DNA of 64,000 nucleotides from Luteimicrobium sp049844995 (GCF_049844995.1 NZ_JBNCMC010000003.1:186001-250000), one strand, 5' to 3'; shown: positions 49,640 to 58,499, counted from the first letter of the stretch. Translations and numbers: made by a program. The notes: generated from the letters alone by a model not told the origin.

Positions 49640-50215
49640 ATGAGGCGATCACCAGACGCTGCGCCGCTCGCGCCGGCACCGCTCGAGGCCGACGAGGTCG
49701 TGCTCGTCGACGAGCGGGGGCGCCCGTGCGGGACCGCCCCGCGCGACGGCGTCCACGGCCGGGAGACGCCGCGCCATCTCGCCTTCTCGTGCCATGTCAT
49801 CGACGCGTCGGGGCAGGTGCTGGTGACCCGCCGGTCGCTCGCCAAGCGGAGCTGGCCCGGCGTCTGGACGAACGCGTTCTGCGGCCACCCGCGCCCGGGC
49901 GAGTCCGTCGTGGCCGCCGCCGTCCGCCGCGGCGTGGAGGAGCTCGGGCTCGAGCTCTCGCGACCGCCTCGCGTCGTGCTGCCGGACTTCACCTACCGGG
50001 CGGTCGACGACGCGGGCACGCAGGAGAACGAGCTCTGCCCCGTCCTGCTGGCCACGGTCGCGGGCGACGGCCCGGAGCTCGCGCCCGACCCGTCCGAGGT
50101 GGCGGCCTGGCGCTGGGTGGCGCCGGGCGACCTCGCGGCGGCGGTGCAGGCCGCGCCCTGGGCCTTCAGCCCCTGGTCGGTGGCCCAGCTGGAGGAGCTG
50201 GCGCGCGATGCCTGA
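49640..50215 (+). CDS. idi: Isopentenyl-diphosphate delta-isomerase, type 1
   Basis: A 191-aa Nudix-fold enzyme converting IPP to DMAPP. The catalytic cysteine is Cys81 in TNAFCGHPRPGE, with the Nudix-type AAAVRRGVEELGLEL and the catalytic glutamate in TQENELCPV. It is the first gene of the crt operon, feeding the DMAPP/IPP balance for GGPP and the two extra C5 units of C50 carotenoids. It overlaps crtE by 8 bp. Confidence 0.95.
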   Translation: MRRSPDAAPLAPAPLEADEVVLVDERGRPCGTAPRDGVHGRETPRHLAFSCHVIDASGQVLVTRRSLAKRSWPGVWTNAFCGHPRPGESVVAAAVRRGVEELGLELSRPPRVVLPDFTYRAVDDAGTQENELCPVLLATVAGDGPELAPDPSEVAAWRWVAPGDLAAAVQAAPWAFSPWSVAQLEELARDA

Positions 50216-51281
50216 GAGCGGGTTCGCTCCGGCGGCCGACGCCGACCTCGTCGTCGAGCTGGAGACCGAGCTGCAGCGCAGGCTGGACGACGCCCGCTCC
50301 AGGGCGCGTGCCGCCGGGCCCGGCGCGGAGGCCCTGTGGGACGACGTCCGGGACGCCACGCTCGGCGGCAAGCGGCTGCGCCCGCGCCTGCTGCTGGCGA
50401 CGCACCGAGCGCTCGGGGGGACCCAGGACGAGGCGGCGCGACAGCTCGCCTCCGCGTTCGAGCTCCTGCACACCGCGTTCTGCCTCCACGACGACGTCAT
50501 CGACCGCGACACGGAGCGGCACGGCCGGCCCACGGTCTCGGCGCGCTACACCGCCGGGGCCCGCGCCGCCGGCGCCTCGGCCGGTCAGGCCGAGGCGTGC
50601 GGCGTGGCCGCGGGCGTGCTGGCGGGTGACCTCGCGCTGACCCTGGCGATGCGCCTCGTCGCGACGGCCCCGGTCGCTCCGGCGACGCGGGAGCGCCTCC
50701 TGGACCTGCTCGACGGCGTCGTGCAGCGCTCGGCGTCCGGCGAGCTCGACGACGTCCTCGCCGTCGTGGAGCCGGCCCACGCCCGGCTCACCGACGTCCT
50801 GCGGACCGCGTCCCGCAAGACCGCCGAGTACACGGTCGTCGCTCCCCTCGTCGTGGGCGCCGAGCTCGCCGGGGCGTCAGGCGGCCTCGTCGACCTGCTG
50901 CGGGTCGCCGGTCGCAGCCTCGGCGTGGCGTTCCAGCTGCAGGACGACGTCCTCGGCACGTTCGGCGACGAGCGCCTGACGGGCAAGAGCATCCGCAGCG
51001 ACCTCGCCGAGGGGAAGGTCACCGCGCTGGTCGTCCTTGCCCGGCGCACCGCCGCGTGGCCCGAGGTCGCCGCGCACCTGGGCGACCCGTCCGTCACCGC
51101 GTCCGACGCCCGGCGGGTGCGTTCGGTGCTCGAGCGCGCCGGGGTCCGCGCAGAGCTCGAGGGGCTCGTCCGCCAGTACGCCGAGCACGGTGCGGGCCTC
51201 CTCGCGGACCCGGTCGTGCCGCCGCCGCTGCGGGCCGCCCTCGAGCCCTACGCCCGGTCCGTGGTGGCGAGGGTCCGATGA
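50208..51281 (+). CDS. crtE: Geranylgeranyl diphosphate synthase
   Basis: A 357-aa trans-prenyltransferase. The first Asp-rich motif DDVID lies at residues 95-99, the second in FQLQDDVLGTFGD, with GGKRLRPRLL upstream. It makes the C20 precursor for phytoene. The ATG overlaps idi and its stop overlaps crtB (ATGA). Confidence 0.95.
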   Translation: MPESGFAPAADADLVVELETELQRRLDDARSRARAAGPGAEALWDDVRDATLGGKRLRPRLLLATHRALGGTQDEAARQLASAFELLHTAFCLHDDVIDRDTERHGRPTVSARYTAGARAAGASAGQAEACGVAAGVLAGDLALTLAMRLVATAPVAPATRERLLDLLDGVVQRSASGELDDVLAVVEPAHARLTDVLRTASRKTAEYTVVAPLVVGAELAGASGGLVDLLRVAGRSLGVAFQLQDDVLGTFGDERLTGKSIRSDLAEGKVTALVVLARRTAAWPEVAAHLGDPSVTASDARRVRSVLERAGVRAELEGLVRQYAEHGAGLLADPVVPPPLRAALEPYARSVVARVR

Positions 51282-52168
51282 GCGTCGCGCTGGAGCGGTA
51301 CGGTCTCGCGTCGCAGCGCGCGTCGCAGCAGGTCATCCGCACCTACTCGACGTCGTTCGCGCTCGCCTCGCGGCTGCTGCGGGGGCGCGTGCGCGACGAC
51401 GTCGTCGCGGTCTACGCGCTCGTCCGGCTGGCGGACGAGGTCGTCGACGGCGCGGCGAGCGACGCGGGCCTGGCGGTCGCGGGCTGCCGGGCGGCGCTCG
51501 ACGCGCTGGAGGCCGAGACGCTCGCGGCGATGGGGTCGGGGTACTCGACCAACCCGATCGTGCAGAGCTTCGCGGAGGTCGCGTGCCGGGTCGGTCTGCC
51601 GCCCGCGCTGGTGGGCCCCTTCTTCGCGTCGATGCGGGCGGACCTCGACGTCCGCGTCCACACCGCGGAGTCGTTCCGCACGTACGTGTACGGGTCGGCC
51701 GAGGTCGTGGGGCTGATGTGCCTGCGGTGCTTCCTCGCCGACCGCACGGGCGCCGCCGTCGCCCGCCCGGACGAGGATCGCCGGCTCGAGGCCGGGGCGC
51801 GCGCGCTCGGGGCGGCGTTCCAGAAGGTCAACTTCCTCCGCGACCTCGGCGACGACGCCCGCGGCCTCGGGCGGCGGTACTTCCCGGGTGTCGACCCGGA
51901 GCACCTGGACGCGGCGACCCGCGACGCGCTCGTCGCCGACGTCCGGCGCGACCTCGCGCGGGCGAGGGCGGTCGTGCCGCTCCTACCGCCGAGCTCGCGG
52001 GCCGCGGTGCTCGCCACGCACGCGCTGTTCCTCGAGCTCGCGCGGCGTCTGGCCCGCACCGAGCCGGCTGCCATCGTCGCGAGCCGGGTCCGCGTCCCCG
52101 ACCCGGTCAAGCTCGCCCTCACCGCGCGCGCCGTGGTCGAGGCCGGGCTCATGGGCGGGCACGCATGA
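51278..52168 (+). CDS. crtB: Phytoene synthase
   Basis: A 296-aa squalene/phytoene synthase that joins two GGPP into phytoene. Motifs are TYSTSFALASRLL, YALVRLADEVVDG (first Asp-rich motif, DEVVD at 53-57) and AFQKVNFLRDLGDDARGLGRRYFP (second). The ATG overlaps the crtE stop; its stop overlaps crtI. Confidence 0.95.
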   Translation: MSVALERYGLASQRASQQVIRTYSTSFALASRLLRGRVRDDVVAVYALVRLADEVVDGAASDAGLAVAGCRAALDALEAETLAAMGSGYSTNPIVQSFAEVACRVGLPPALVGPFFASMRADLDVRVHTAESFRTYVYGSAEVVGLMCLRCFLADRTGAAVARPDEDRRLEAGARALGAAFQKVNFLRDLGDDARGLGRRYFPGVDPEHLDAATRDALVADVRRDLARARAVVPLLPPSSRAAVLATHALFLELARRLARTEPAAIVASRVRVPDPVKLALTARAVVEAGLMGGHA

Positions 52169-53751
52169 GCCGCGTCGTGGTGATCGGCGCCGGCACGGCC
52201 GGCCTCGGGGCGGCGGCGCTGCTGGCTCAGGACGGGCACGACGTGACCGTGGTCGAACGACGGCACGTCGTGGGCGGCAGGGTCGGCGTGTGGCGCGAGG
52301 GCGGGTTCACGTTCGACCTCGGGCCCTCGTGGTACCTCATGCCGGAGGTCTTCGAGCGCTTCTTCACGCTGCTCGGCACGAGCGCCGACGCCGAGCTCGA
52401 CCTGGTCCACCTGCCCACCGCGTTCCGGGCGTTCTTCGACGACGCCCCGCCGCTCGACGCCACCGACGACGTCTCCCGCACCGTCGCGGAGTTCGAGTCC
52501 CGCGAACCCGGGTCCGGCGCCCGCCTCGAGACCTACCTGAGGTCGGCCGAGCGTACCTACCGCACCGCGGTCGAGCGGTTCCTCTACACGGACTTCGCCA
52601 CCCCGCGCGAGGTCGCCCGCCTCGTCCGCGGGCTCGGTCCTCGGGAGCTCGCCGACCTGCTCGGCCTCGTCAGCTCGTCGCTGTGGCGCCGGACCGGACG
52701 GGTCGCGCGCGACCGCGGGCTGCGCCAGGTGCTGGCGTACCCGGCGGTGTTCCTCGGCGCCTCGCCGTACCGGGCTCCCGCGCTGTACCACCTGATGAGC
52801 CACCTCGACCTGGTCGAGGGCGTGCGCTACCCCCGCGGCGGGTTCGGCACGCTCGCGGCGGCGCTGGAGCGGCTCGCGCTCGAGCGCGGCGTGCGGATCC
52901 GGACGGACACCGAGGCGGTCCGGATCGTCGTGCAGCCGGCGCGTGACGGCGGACGCGTCCGGCGCCTGGCCGGACGGCCCCGCGGCACCCTGCGGGGCGT
53001 CGTCGTGCGCGACGGGCGGACGGGCGCGGTGGAGCGGATCGACGCCGACGTGGTGGTCGCCGCCGGCGACCTGCACCACACGGAGACCCGGCTGGTGCCC
53101 GCGCCCTACCGCACCTACCCGGAGCGCTGGTGGCGACGGCGCGACCCCGGGCCGGGGGCCGTGCTCGTCTGCCTGGGCGTGCGGGGCCGGCTCGACGCGC
53201 TCGCCCACCACTCGCTCGTCTTCACGCCCGACTGGAGGGCCAACTTCGACGCCGTCTTCGGACACCCCGGCGCCCTGCCTGACCCCGCGTCCTACTACGT
53301 GTGCCGCCCGAGCGCGACGGACCCCACGGTCGCGCCGGCCGGGCACGAGAACCTCTTCGTCCTCGTCCCCGTGCCCGCCGACCCCGGACTGACCCCGGAC
53401 GACGCGCGGGTGACGGCGCTGGTCGACCGGGTCCTCGCCGACCTGGCCCGCCGGACCGGCGCGCCCGACCTGGCCGACCGCGTCGTCGTGCGCCGGGTGC
53501 TCACGCCGTCGTGGTTCGCCGAGAACCTGCACGCGTGGTCGGGCGGTGCGCTCGGGCCCGCGCACACGCTGCGCCAGTCGGCGCTGCTGCGTGGGCGGAA
53601 CGCCTCCGCCCGCGTCGACGGGCTCGTCTACGCGGGCGGCTCGACGATCCCGGGGGTGGGCCTGCCGATGTGCCTGATCAGTGCGGAGCTGGCGGCGGCA
53701 CGGGTCACGCGCGCCGCCTCGGCGGGCGCCACCGAGGCGGTGCGGTCGTGA
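52165..53751 (+). CDS. crtI: Phytoene desaturase (lycopene-forming)
   Basis: A 528-aa FAD-dependent CrtI. The N-terminal dinucleotide motif VVVIGAGTAGLGAAALLA is followed by VVERRHVVGGRV, and the C-terminal end YAGGSTIPGVGLPMCLISAEL is the bacterial phytoene desaturase signature. It desaturates phytoene to lycopene. It is coupled to crtB by ATGA and to crtYe by GTGA overlaps. Confidence 0.95.
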   Translation: MSRVVVIGAGTAGLGAAALLAQDGHDVTVVERRHVVGGRVGVWREGGFTFDLGPSWYLMPEVFERFFTLLGTSADAELDLVHLPTAFRAFFDDAPPLDATDDVSRTVAEFESREPGSGARLETYLRSAERTYRTAVERFLYTDFATPREVARLVRGLGPRELADLLGLVSSSLWRRTGRVARDRGLRQVLAYPAVFLGASPYRAPALYHLMSHLDLVEGVRYPRGGFGTLAAALERLALERGVRIRTDTEAVRIVVQPARDGGRVRRLAGRPRGTLRGVVVRDGRTGAVERIDADVVVAAGDLHHTETRLVPAPYRTYPERWWRRRDPGPGAVLVCLGVRGRLDALAHHSLVFTPDWRANFDAVFGHPGALPDPASYYVCRPSATDPTVAPAGHENLFVLVPVPADPGLTPDDARVTALVDRVLADLARRTGAPDLADRVVVRRVLTPSWFAENLHAWSGGALGPAHTLRQSALLRGRNASARVDGLVYAGGSTIPGVGLPMCLISAELAAARVTRAASAGATEAVRS

Positions 53752-54110
53752 GGGGCGCCTACCTCCTGGCCCTGCTCGTCAGCCTCGCGGGCCTCGGCGT
53801 GCTGGACGCGCGGTTCAGGCTGGTCCTCGCTCGCGACCTGCGGCGCGGGCTGGCGACCCTCGGCACCGGGCTGGCCGCGTTCCTCGCCTGGGACCTCGCC
53901 GGCATCGGCCTGGGGATCTTCCGGCGCGGGGACGGGCGCTGGTCGACGGGCGTCGAGATCCTCCCGCACCTCCCGGTCGAGGAGCCCGTCTTCCTCGTCC
54001 TGCTCTGCTACGTCGCGCTCGAGCTCGTCGAGATCGCCCGCCGCGTGACGGACCGGGGACGAGGCCGCCACGCCCGGCCTCGAGCCTCCGCCCGGGGGGT
54101 GCCGCGGTGA
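53748..54110 (+). CDS. crtYe: Heterodimeric C50 carotenoid cyclase, subunit 1
   Basis: A 120-aa membrane protein with about three hydrophobic segments and the motif LPHLPVEEPVFLVLLCYVALEL; the PxEE(x) pattern is diagnostic of CarR/CrtYe-type lycopene cyclase subunits. It needs the next gene's product to form the active cyclase acting on the C50 acyclic intermediate. The GTG start overlaps crtI by 4 bp. Whether the ring made is epsilon, gamma or beta cannot be told from sequence alone. Confidence 0.9.
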   Translation: MRGAYLLALLVSLAGLGVLDARFRLVLARDLRRGLATLGTGLAAFLAWDLAGIGLGIFRRGDGRWSTGVEILPHLPVEEPVFLVLLCYVALELVEIARRVTDRGRGRHARPRASARGVPR

Positions 54111-54460
54111 GCTACCTGCTGCTCGACCTCGTCGCGCTGGCGGTGCTGTCGGTCCCGTTCGGCCTGGCGTGCAGGCGCTGGTCCCGGCAGGGCGAGCTGG
54201 CCCACCGGCTGGGAGCCCTCGCGCTCGCCGCGCTGGCGCTCGTCGTCGTCACCGTCGTCTTCGACTCCCTCATGATCGCGGCGGGTCTGTTCACCTACGA
54301 CCCGTCCGCCCTCGTCGGGCTGCACGTGGGGCGGGCGCCCGTCGAGGACCTCGCCTACCCCGTCGGCGCGGTCCTCCTGCTGCCCAGCGTCTGGGAGCTG
54401 CTCCGCCCCGGCGGCGCACCACCGGGCCGCGACCACCACGACGACAGGACCGCGCCATGA
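54107..54460 (+). CDS. crtYf: Heterodimeric C50 carotenoid cyclase, subunit 2
   Basis: A 117-aa membrane protein with three hydrophobic segments, FDSLMIAAGLFTYDPSALVGLHVGRAPVEDLAYP being the signature of the second cyclase subunit (CrtYf/CrtYd/LbtC type). The last ~20 residues are a charged Pro/Gly tail. It is coupled to crtYe (GTGA) and to crtEb (ATGA). Confidence 0.9.
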   Translation: MSYLLLDLVALAVLSVPFGLACRRWSRQGELAHRLGALALAALALVVVTVVFDSLMIAAGLFTYDPSALVGLHVGRAPVEDLAYPVGAVLLLPSVWELLRPGGAPPGRDHHDDRTAP

Positions 54461-55371
54461 CCGCGACCGCACCGGCTCGCGCGCACGCGAGCGTCCGGGA
54501 GCTCCTCGTCGCCTCGCGTCCGCTGAGCTGGATCAACACCGCCTTCCCGTTCGCCGCCGCCCTGCTCCTCAGCAGCCGGCACGCCGGCGCCCTGCTCGTC
54601 GTCGGGACGTTCTTCTTCCTGATCCCGTACAACCTGCTGATGTACGGCGTGAACGACGTGTTCGACCACGAGTCCGACGAGCGCAACCCGCGCAAGGGCG
54701 GCGCCGAGGGAGCGCTGCTCGCCACCTCGAGCCTCCGCTCCGTCCTGCACTGGTCCATCGGCCTCGCCGTGCCCTTCGCGGTGGCCGTCCCCATCCTCGC
54801 GGAGGTCGAGCGGCCCGGGCGGGGCGGCTGGACGGCGGTGGCGCTCGCGGTCGTCCTGTTCGCGGTCGTCGCGTACTCGGCGCCCGGGCTGCGGTTCAAG
54901 GAGCGTCCGGTCCTGGACTCGGCCACGTCGAGCACCCACTTCGTCGGGCCCGCCGTCGTCGGACTGGTCGCGGGCGGCGCAGAGCCGACGAGGACCGTCC
55001 TCGCCGTCGTCGTGGCGTTCTTCTGCTGGGGCATGGCCGCGCAGGCGTTCGGCGCGGTGCAGGACGTCGGACCGGACCGCGAGGCCGGCATCGCGTCGGT
55101 CGCGACGGTGCTCGGTGCGCGGCGGACCGTGCGCGCGGCCGTCGCCCTGTGGGTCGTCGCCGGCCTCGTGGTGCTGCTCGCGGGCGTCCCCGCGGCGTGC
55201 GCCGCCGTGCTCGTCGTCCCGTACGTCCTCGCCGCGTGGCCCTACCGGGACGTCCCGGACGCCGACGCCGCGCGGGCGAACCGGGGCTGGCGCGCGTTCC
55301 TCCGCCTCAACTACGTGTGCGGGTTCGGCGTCTTCTGGCTGTGCTGGTGGGCCTGGGTGAGCGGCGGCTGA
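54457..55371 (+). CDS. crtEb: Lycopene elongase/hydratase-type prenyltransferase (UbiA superfamily)
   Basis: A 304-aa integral membrane prenyltransferase with about eight helices. The first Asp-rich motif is in YGVNDVFDHESDERNPRKGG and the second in AVQDVGPDREAGIASVATVLG. CrtEb adds two C5 units from DMAPP to lycopene, giving the C50 skeleton (flavuxanthin-type) that the cyclase then closes. It is the last gene of the crt operon. The gene order idi-E-B-I-Ye-Yf-Eb is closer to Corynebacterium (minus its MmpL gene) than to Micrococcus. Confidence 0.92.
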   Translation: MTATAPARAHASVRELLVASRPLSWINTAFPFAAALLLSSRHAGALLVVGTFFFLIPYNLLMYGVNDVFDHESDERNPRKGGAEGALLATSSLRSVLHWSIGLAVPFAVAVPILAEVERPGRGGWTAVALAVVLFAVVAYSAPGLRFKERPVLDSATSSTHFVGPAVVGLVAGGAEPTRTVLAVVVAFFCWGMAAQAFGAVQDVGPDREAGIASVATVLGARRTVRAAVALWVVAGLVVLLAGVPAACAAVLVVPYVLAAWPYRDVPDADAARANRGWRAFLRLNYVCGFGVFWLCWWAWVSGG

Positions 55372-55440
55372 CGGGTCCGGGGCGCCGCTCCAGGCGTGTC
55401 CCGGGGTGCAGGCCCGGGCGCCCTGGCTAGGCTCGCGGAC

Positions 55441-56628
55441 GTGAGCCCCCGTGACGCACGTGCCGAGGCCCCACCCACCACGACGACCGCCCGCCCACGG
55501 GTGGTGATCGCGCCGGACTCCTTCAAGGGCTCGGCACCCGCGGCCGACGTCGCGGGCTTTCTCGCCGAGGGCGTGCTGCGGGCCAGGCCCGACGCCGACG
55601 TCGTGCGGCTGCCGATGGCCGACGGCGGCGAGGGGACGCTCGACGCGCTCGTGGCCGCCTGGGGGGTCGCCGAGCGCCGGACCGACACCGTCGACGCGCT
55701 CGGCCGGCCGACCCCCGCGCGGTGGGCGGTCTCCGCGGACGGCGCGCTCGCCGTCGTCGAGCTGGCCGAGGCCAGCGGGCTCGCCGACGTCGCCGACGCG
55801 CTGCCGCAGCCGCTCCTCGCGACGACCTTCGGCACGGGCCTGGTGCTGCGCGAGGCGCTCGACGCGGGTGTCGGGGAGATCCTCCTCTGCCTCGGCGGGT
55901 CCGCGTCCACCGACGGTGGCGCGGGGATCCTGCGTGCGCTCGGCGCGCGCCTCGTCGACTCCGACGAGGAGCCCGTGCCCGACGGCGGCGAGGGGCTCGC
56001 GCGGGTCGCCCGCCTCGACCTCGCGGGCCTGCACCCGCGGGCGCGCGCGGTGCGGTGGCGTCTCGCCGTCGACGTGACGAACCCGCTCGTGGGCGACCGG
56101 GGCGCGGCGCGGACCTTCGGGCCGCAGAAGGGCGCCGGCGACGCCGACCTCGAGTACCTGGAGGCGGGCCTCGAACGCTGGGCGGGGGTCCTCGTGGACG
56201 CGGCCGGCGTCGACGTGCGCGACCTGCCGGGCGCGGGGGCCGCCGGCGGGGTCGCGGGCGGGCTCCACGCCGTGCTCGGCGCCGAGCTCGAGGGCGGTGC
56301 GGCGCTCGTCGCCGACGCCGTCGGGCTCGCCGACGCCGTCGAGGGCGCGGCGCTCGTCCTCACGGGCGAGGGGTCGTTCGACTCCCAGTCGGTCGGCGGC
56401 AAGGTCGCGGACCAGGTCGCGGCCGTCGCGGCGCGCGCGTCGACCCGGCCGCCCGTCGTCGTCATCGCCGGGCAGGTGCTGCTGCCGGCTTCGCGGGCGG
56501 CCGAGGCCGGGATCACGGCCGCGTTCAGCCTCGCGACCGGTCCCGCGACGCTCGCGGAGCTCGTCGTCCACGCGCCCACGCGCCTCGCCGACGTCGCCGA
56601 CAACGTCGCCCGCCTCGTCCTCCGCTGA
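55441..56628 (+). CDS. Glycerate kinase
   Basis: A 395-aa type II-like glycerate kinase (GarK/GlxK family) that phosphorylates glycerate to 2-phosphoglycerate. Signatures are IAPDSFKGS at the start of the fold, PMADGGEGTLDAL, LCLGGSASTDGGAG, DVTNPLVGDRGAARTFGPQKGA and LTGEGSFDSQS. The leaderless GTG start has TAGGCT seven bases upstream, so it is not part of the crt operon 70 bp before. A perfect hairpin ends the gene. Confidence 0.93.
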   Translation: MSPRDARAEAPPTTTTARPRVVIAPDSFKGSAPAADVAGFLAEGVLRARPDADVVRLPMADGGEGTLDALVAAWGVAERRTDTVDALGRPTPARWAVSADGALAVVELAEASGLADVADALPQPLLATTFGTGLVLREALDAGVGEILLCLGGSASTDGGAGILRALGARLVDSDEEPVPDGGEGLARVARLDLAGLHPRARAVRWRLAVDVTNPLVGDRGAARTFGPQKGAGDADLEYLEAGLERWAGVLVDAAGVDVRDLPGAGAAGGVAGGLHAVLGAELEGGAALVADAVGLADAVEGAALVLTGEGSFDSQSVGGKVADQVAAVAARASTRPPVVVIAGQVLLPASRAAEAGITAAFSLATGPATLAELVVHAPTRLADVADNVARLVLR

Positions 56629-56642
56629 CCGTCCCGGCCCCG

Positions 56643-56709
56643 CGAGATACCGAGATCCGGCCGGGATACCGAGTCTGCATCGGTATCCCGGCCGGATCTC
56701 GGTATCTCG
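56643..56709. terminator. Perfect 30-bp stem-loop
   Basis: 56643-56672 pairs without mismatch with 56680-56709, with a 7-base loop GTCTGCA. Each arm holds repeated ATACCGAG-like units. It lies between convergent glycerate kinase and SDR stops and probably terminates both; it is far longer than a terminator needs. Confidence 0.85.
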
Positions 56710-56730
56710 GCGGAAGGTGCGGAGCGGGCC

Positions 56731-57507
56731 CTACCAGGGGAGGGGGCCGTGGCGGTCGACGAACCGCCCCGTCGGGGCGTCGGGCGGGAACGTCGCGGCC
56801 AGCACGACGGACTCCGCGCCCTCCTGGACGGTCTGCGGGCCGCCGTGGTCGTTGAGGTCGGTCGCGGTGTACCCGGGGTCGACGGCGGTGACCTGGTAGC
56901 GGTCGAGCTCCTTCGCGAGCTGGCTCGTCACCATGTTGAGCGCCGCCTTCGACGACTGGTACACGGGGCTGCGCAGGGTGGACTCGATCCGGTCCGGGTC
57001 GGTCGTCACGCCGAACGAGCCCATGCCGCTCGACACCATGACGACGCGCGGGCGCTCTGACCGGTCCAGCAGCGGGAGGAACGCGTGCGTCACGCGCACG
57101 GGGCCGAGCAGGTTGACGCCGTAGACCGTGATGAAGTCCGCCGGGGTCGCCTCGCGGGGCCCGACGAACGCGCCCCCGATCCCGGCGTTGTTGACGAGCA
57201 CGTCGAGCCGGCCCGACGCGTCCTCGATCCGCGCGACCGCGTCGGCGACGGACGCGTCGCTCGTGACGTCGAGCTGGACGAAGCGCACGTCGGCGCCGGG
57301 CTGGGCGTCGGTGAGCTCCTGCACGGCCAGGGCGCCCCGCTCGGCGTCACGGGCGCCGAGCCAGACGGTCCAGCCGAGCGCGGCGAGGCGGCGGGCCGTC
57401 TCCCGGCCGATGCCCTTGTTGGCGCCCGTGACGAGCGCGACGGTCGCGCCGCCCGTGGCGGCGCCGGTCTCCTGGGTGAGCTGCGTGAGCTCCGGTGTGG
57501 TGGTCAT
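56731..57507 (-). CDS. SDR-family oxidoreductase
   Basis: A 258-aa classical SDR: TGANKGIGRETA cofactor motif near residue 28, NNAGIGG, catalytic Ser in VVMVSSGMGS and YQSSK as the Tyr/Lys pair. The TGANKGIG form and the ending GRFVDRHGPLPW resemble plant-type carbonyl reductase-like SDRs common in actinobacteria. ATG 57507 is preferred over 57540. It is divergent from an MmyB-type regulator that probably controls it. Confidence 0.88.
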   Translation of the reverse strand: MTTTPELTQLTQETGAATGGATVALVTGANKGIGRETARRLAALGWTVWLGARDAERGALAVQELTDAQPGADVRFVQLDVTSDASVADAVARIEDASGRLDVLVNNAGIGGAFVGPREATPADFITVYGVNLLGPVRVTHAFLPLLDRSERPRVVMVSSGMGSFGVTTDPDRIESTLRSPVYQSSKAALNMVTSQLAKELDRYQVTAVDPGYTATDLNDHGGPQTVQEGAESVVLAATFPPDAPTGRFVDRHGPLPW

Positions 57508-57620
57508 GGCTCCACCGTCCGACGACGCCGCGAGCCGCACCAGGACGGGCGGAGCCTGGGACTCGCGGTACCAGCCTGGGCCGGCCGGCGGCGGCGCGCC
57601 CGCGCCGCGCGTCGGGCACG

Positions 57621-58499
57621 ATGGAGGGCGTGAACAGGGAGGAGCTCGCGCGGGCGCTGCGCCGGTGGCGCGAGCGCCTCACGCCCGCCGACGTCGGGCT
57701 GACCGCCGGCGTCCGGCGCCGCACGCCCGGGCTGCGGCGCGAAGAGGTCGCGCTGGTCGCCGGGGTGAGCGTGGACTACGTGGTCCGGCTCGAGCAGGGC
57801 CGCGGCCCGCGGCCGTCGGCGCAGGTCCTCGCGTCGCTGGCGCGGGCGCTGCGCCTCGACGACGACGAGCGCGACCAGCTCTACCACCTCGCCGGGACCG
57901 CGCCGCCGCCGCCCGGGCGCGTCGACCTGCACGTCAGGCCGAGCGTCCAGCGCCTCCTCGACCGGCTCTCGGACCTCCCGACCATGGTCCTGTCCGCGAA
58001 GAGCGACGTGCTGGCGTGGAACGCGATGTCGTCGGCGCTGCTCGGGGACTGGGCCGAGCTGCCGGCCCGCGAGCGCAACCTCGCGCGGATGCGGTTCCTC
58101 GGGGTGAGCGTGCGGCGTCGCGGGCGGGTCGCCCTGTCCGACGCCGAGCGCGAGGAGACGTCCGCGCAGACGGTCGCGTCGCTGCGGTCCGCCGCCGGCC
58201 GGTACCCGGCCGACCCCGGGCTCGCGGAGCTCGTCCGCGAGCTGCGCGCCGGTTCCGAGGAGTTCGCGCGGCTCTGGGACTCGGGGATCACGGGCCGCTG
58301 GCGCAGCCACCGCAAGACCATCGAGCACGACCAGCTCGGCCTCGTCACGCTGGACTGCGACACGCTCCACGTGCCCGACAGCGACCAGTCGGTGATCGTG
58401 TACTCGGCCGGTCCCGGGACGCCCGAGGCCGAGGCGCTCGCGCTGCTGCGCGTCCTCGGGACGCAGGACCTCAGCCCGGCGGGGAACCAGGGGCGCTGA
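57621..58499 (+). CDS. Helix-turn-helix regulator with MmyB-like ligand-binding domain
   Basis: A 292-aa regulator. The Cro/C1 HTH lies in residues ~30-80 (RRTPGLRREEVALVAGVSVDYVVRLEQGRG, the classic MmyB-type opening). The C-terminal MmyB ligand-binding domain contains NAMSSALLGDW, SLRSAAGRYPADPGLAELV and a WRSHRKTIEHDQLG strand, ending SDQSVIVYSAGPGT. Members bind fatty-acid-like ligands. Start ATG 57621 or GTG 57630 (giving MNREELA). It is divergent from an SDR gene. Its 3' end overlaps the convergent MFS gene by 29 bp. Confidence 0.88.
   Translation: MEGVNREELARALRRWRERLTPADVGLTAGVRRRTPGLRREEVALVAGVSVDYVVRLEQGRGPRPSAQVLASLARALRLDDDERDQLYHLAGTAPPPPGRVDLHVRPSVQRLLDRLSDLPTMVLSAKSDVLAWNAMSSALLGDWAELPARERNLARMRFLGVSVRRRGRVALSDAEREETSAQTVASLRSAAGRYPADPGLAELVRELRAGSEEFARLWDSGITGRWRSHRKTIEHDQLGLVTLDCDTLHVPDSDQSVIVYSAGPGTPEAEALALLRVLGTQDLSPAGNQGR

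Noticed and set aside
51412..53565. A 717-aa frame antisense to crtB and crtI
   Set aside because: Low-complexity composition and complete overlap with two well-conserved carotenoid genes.
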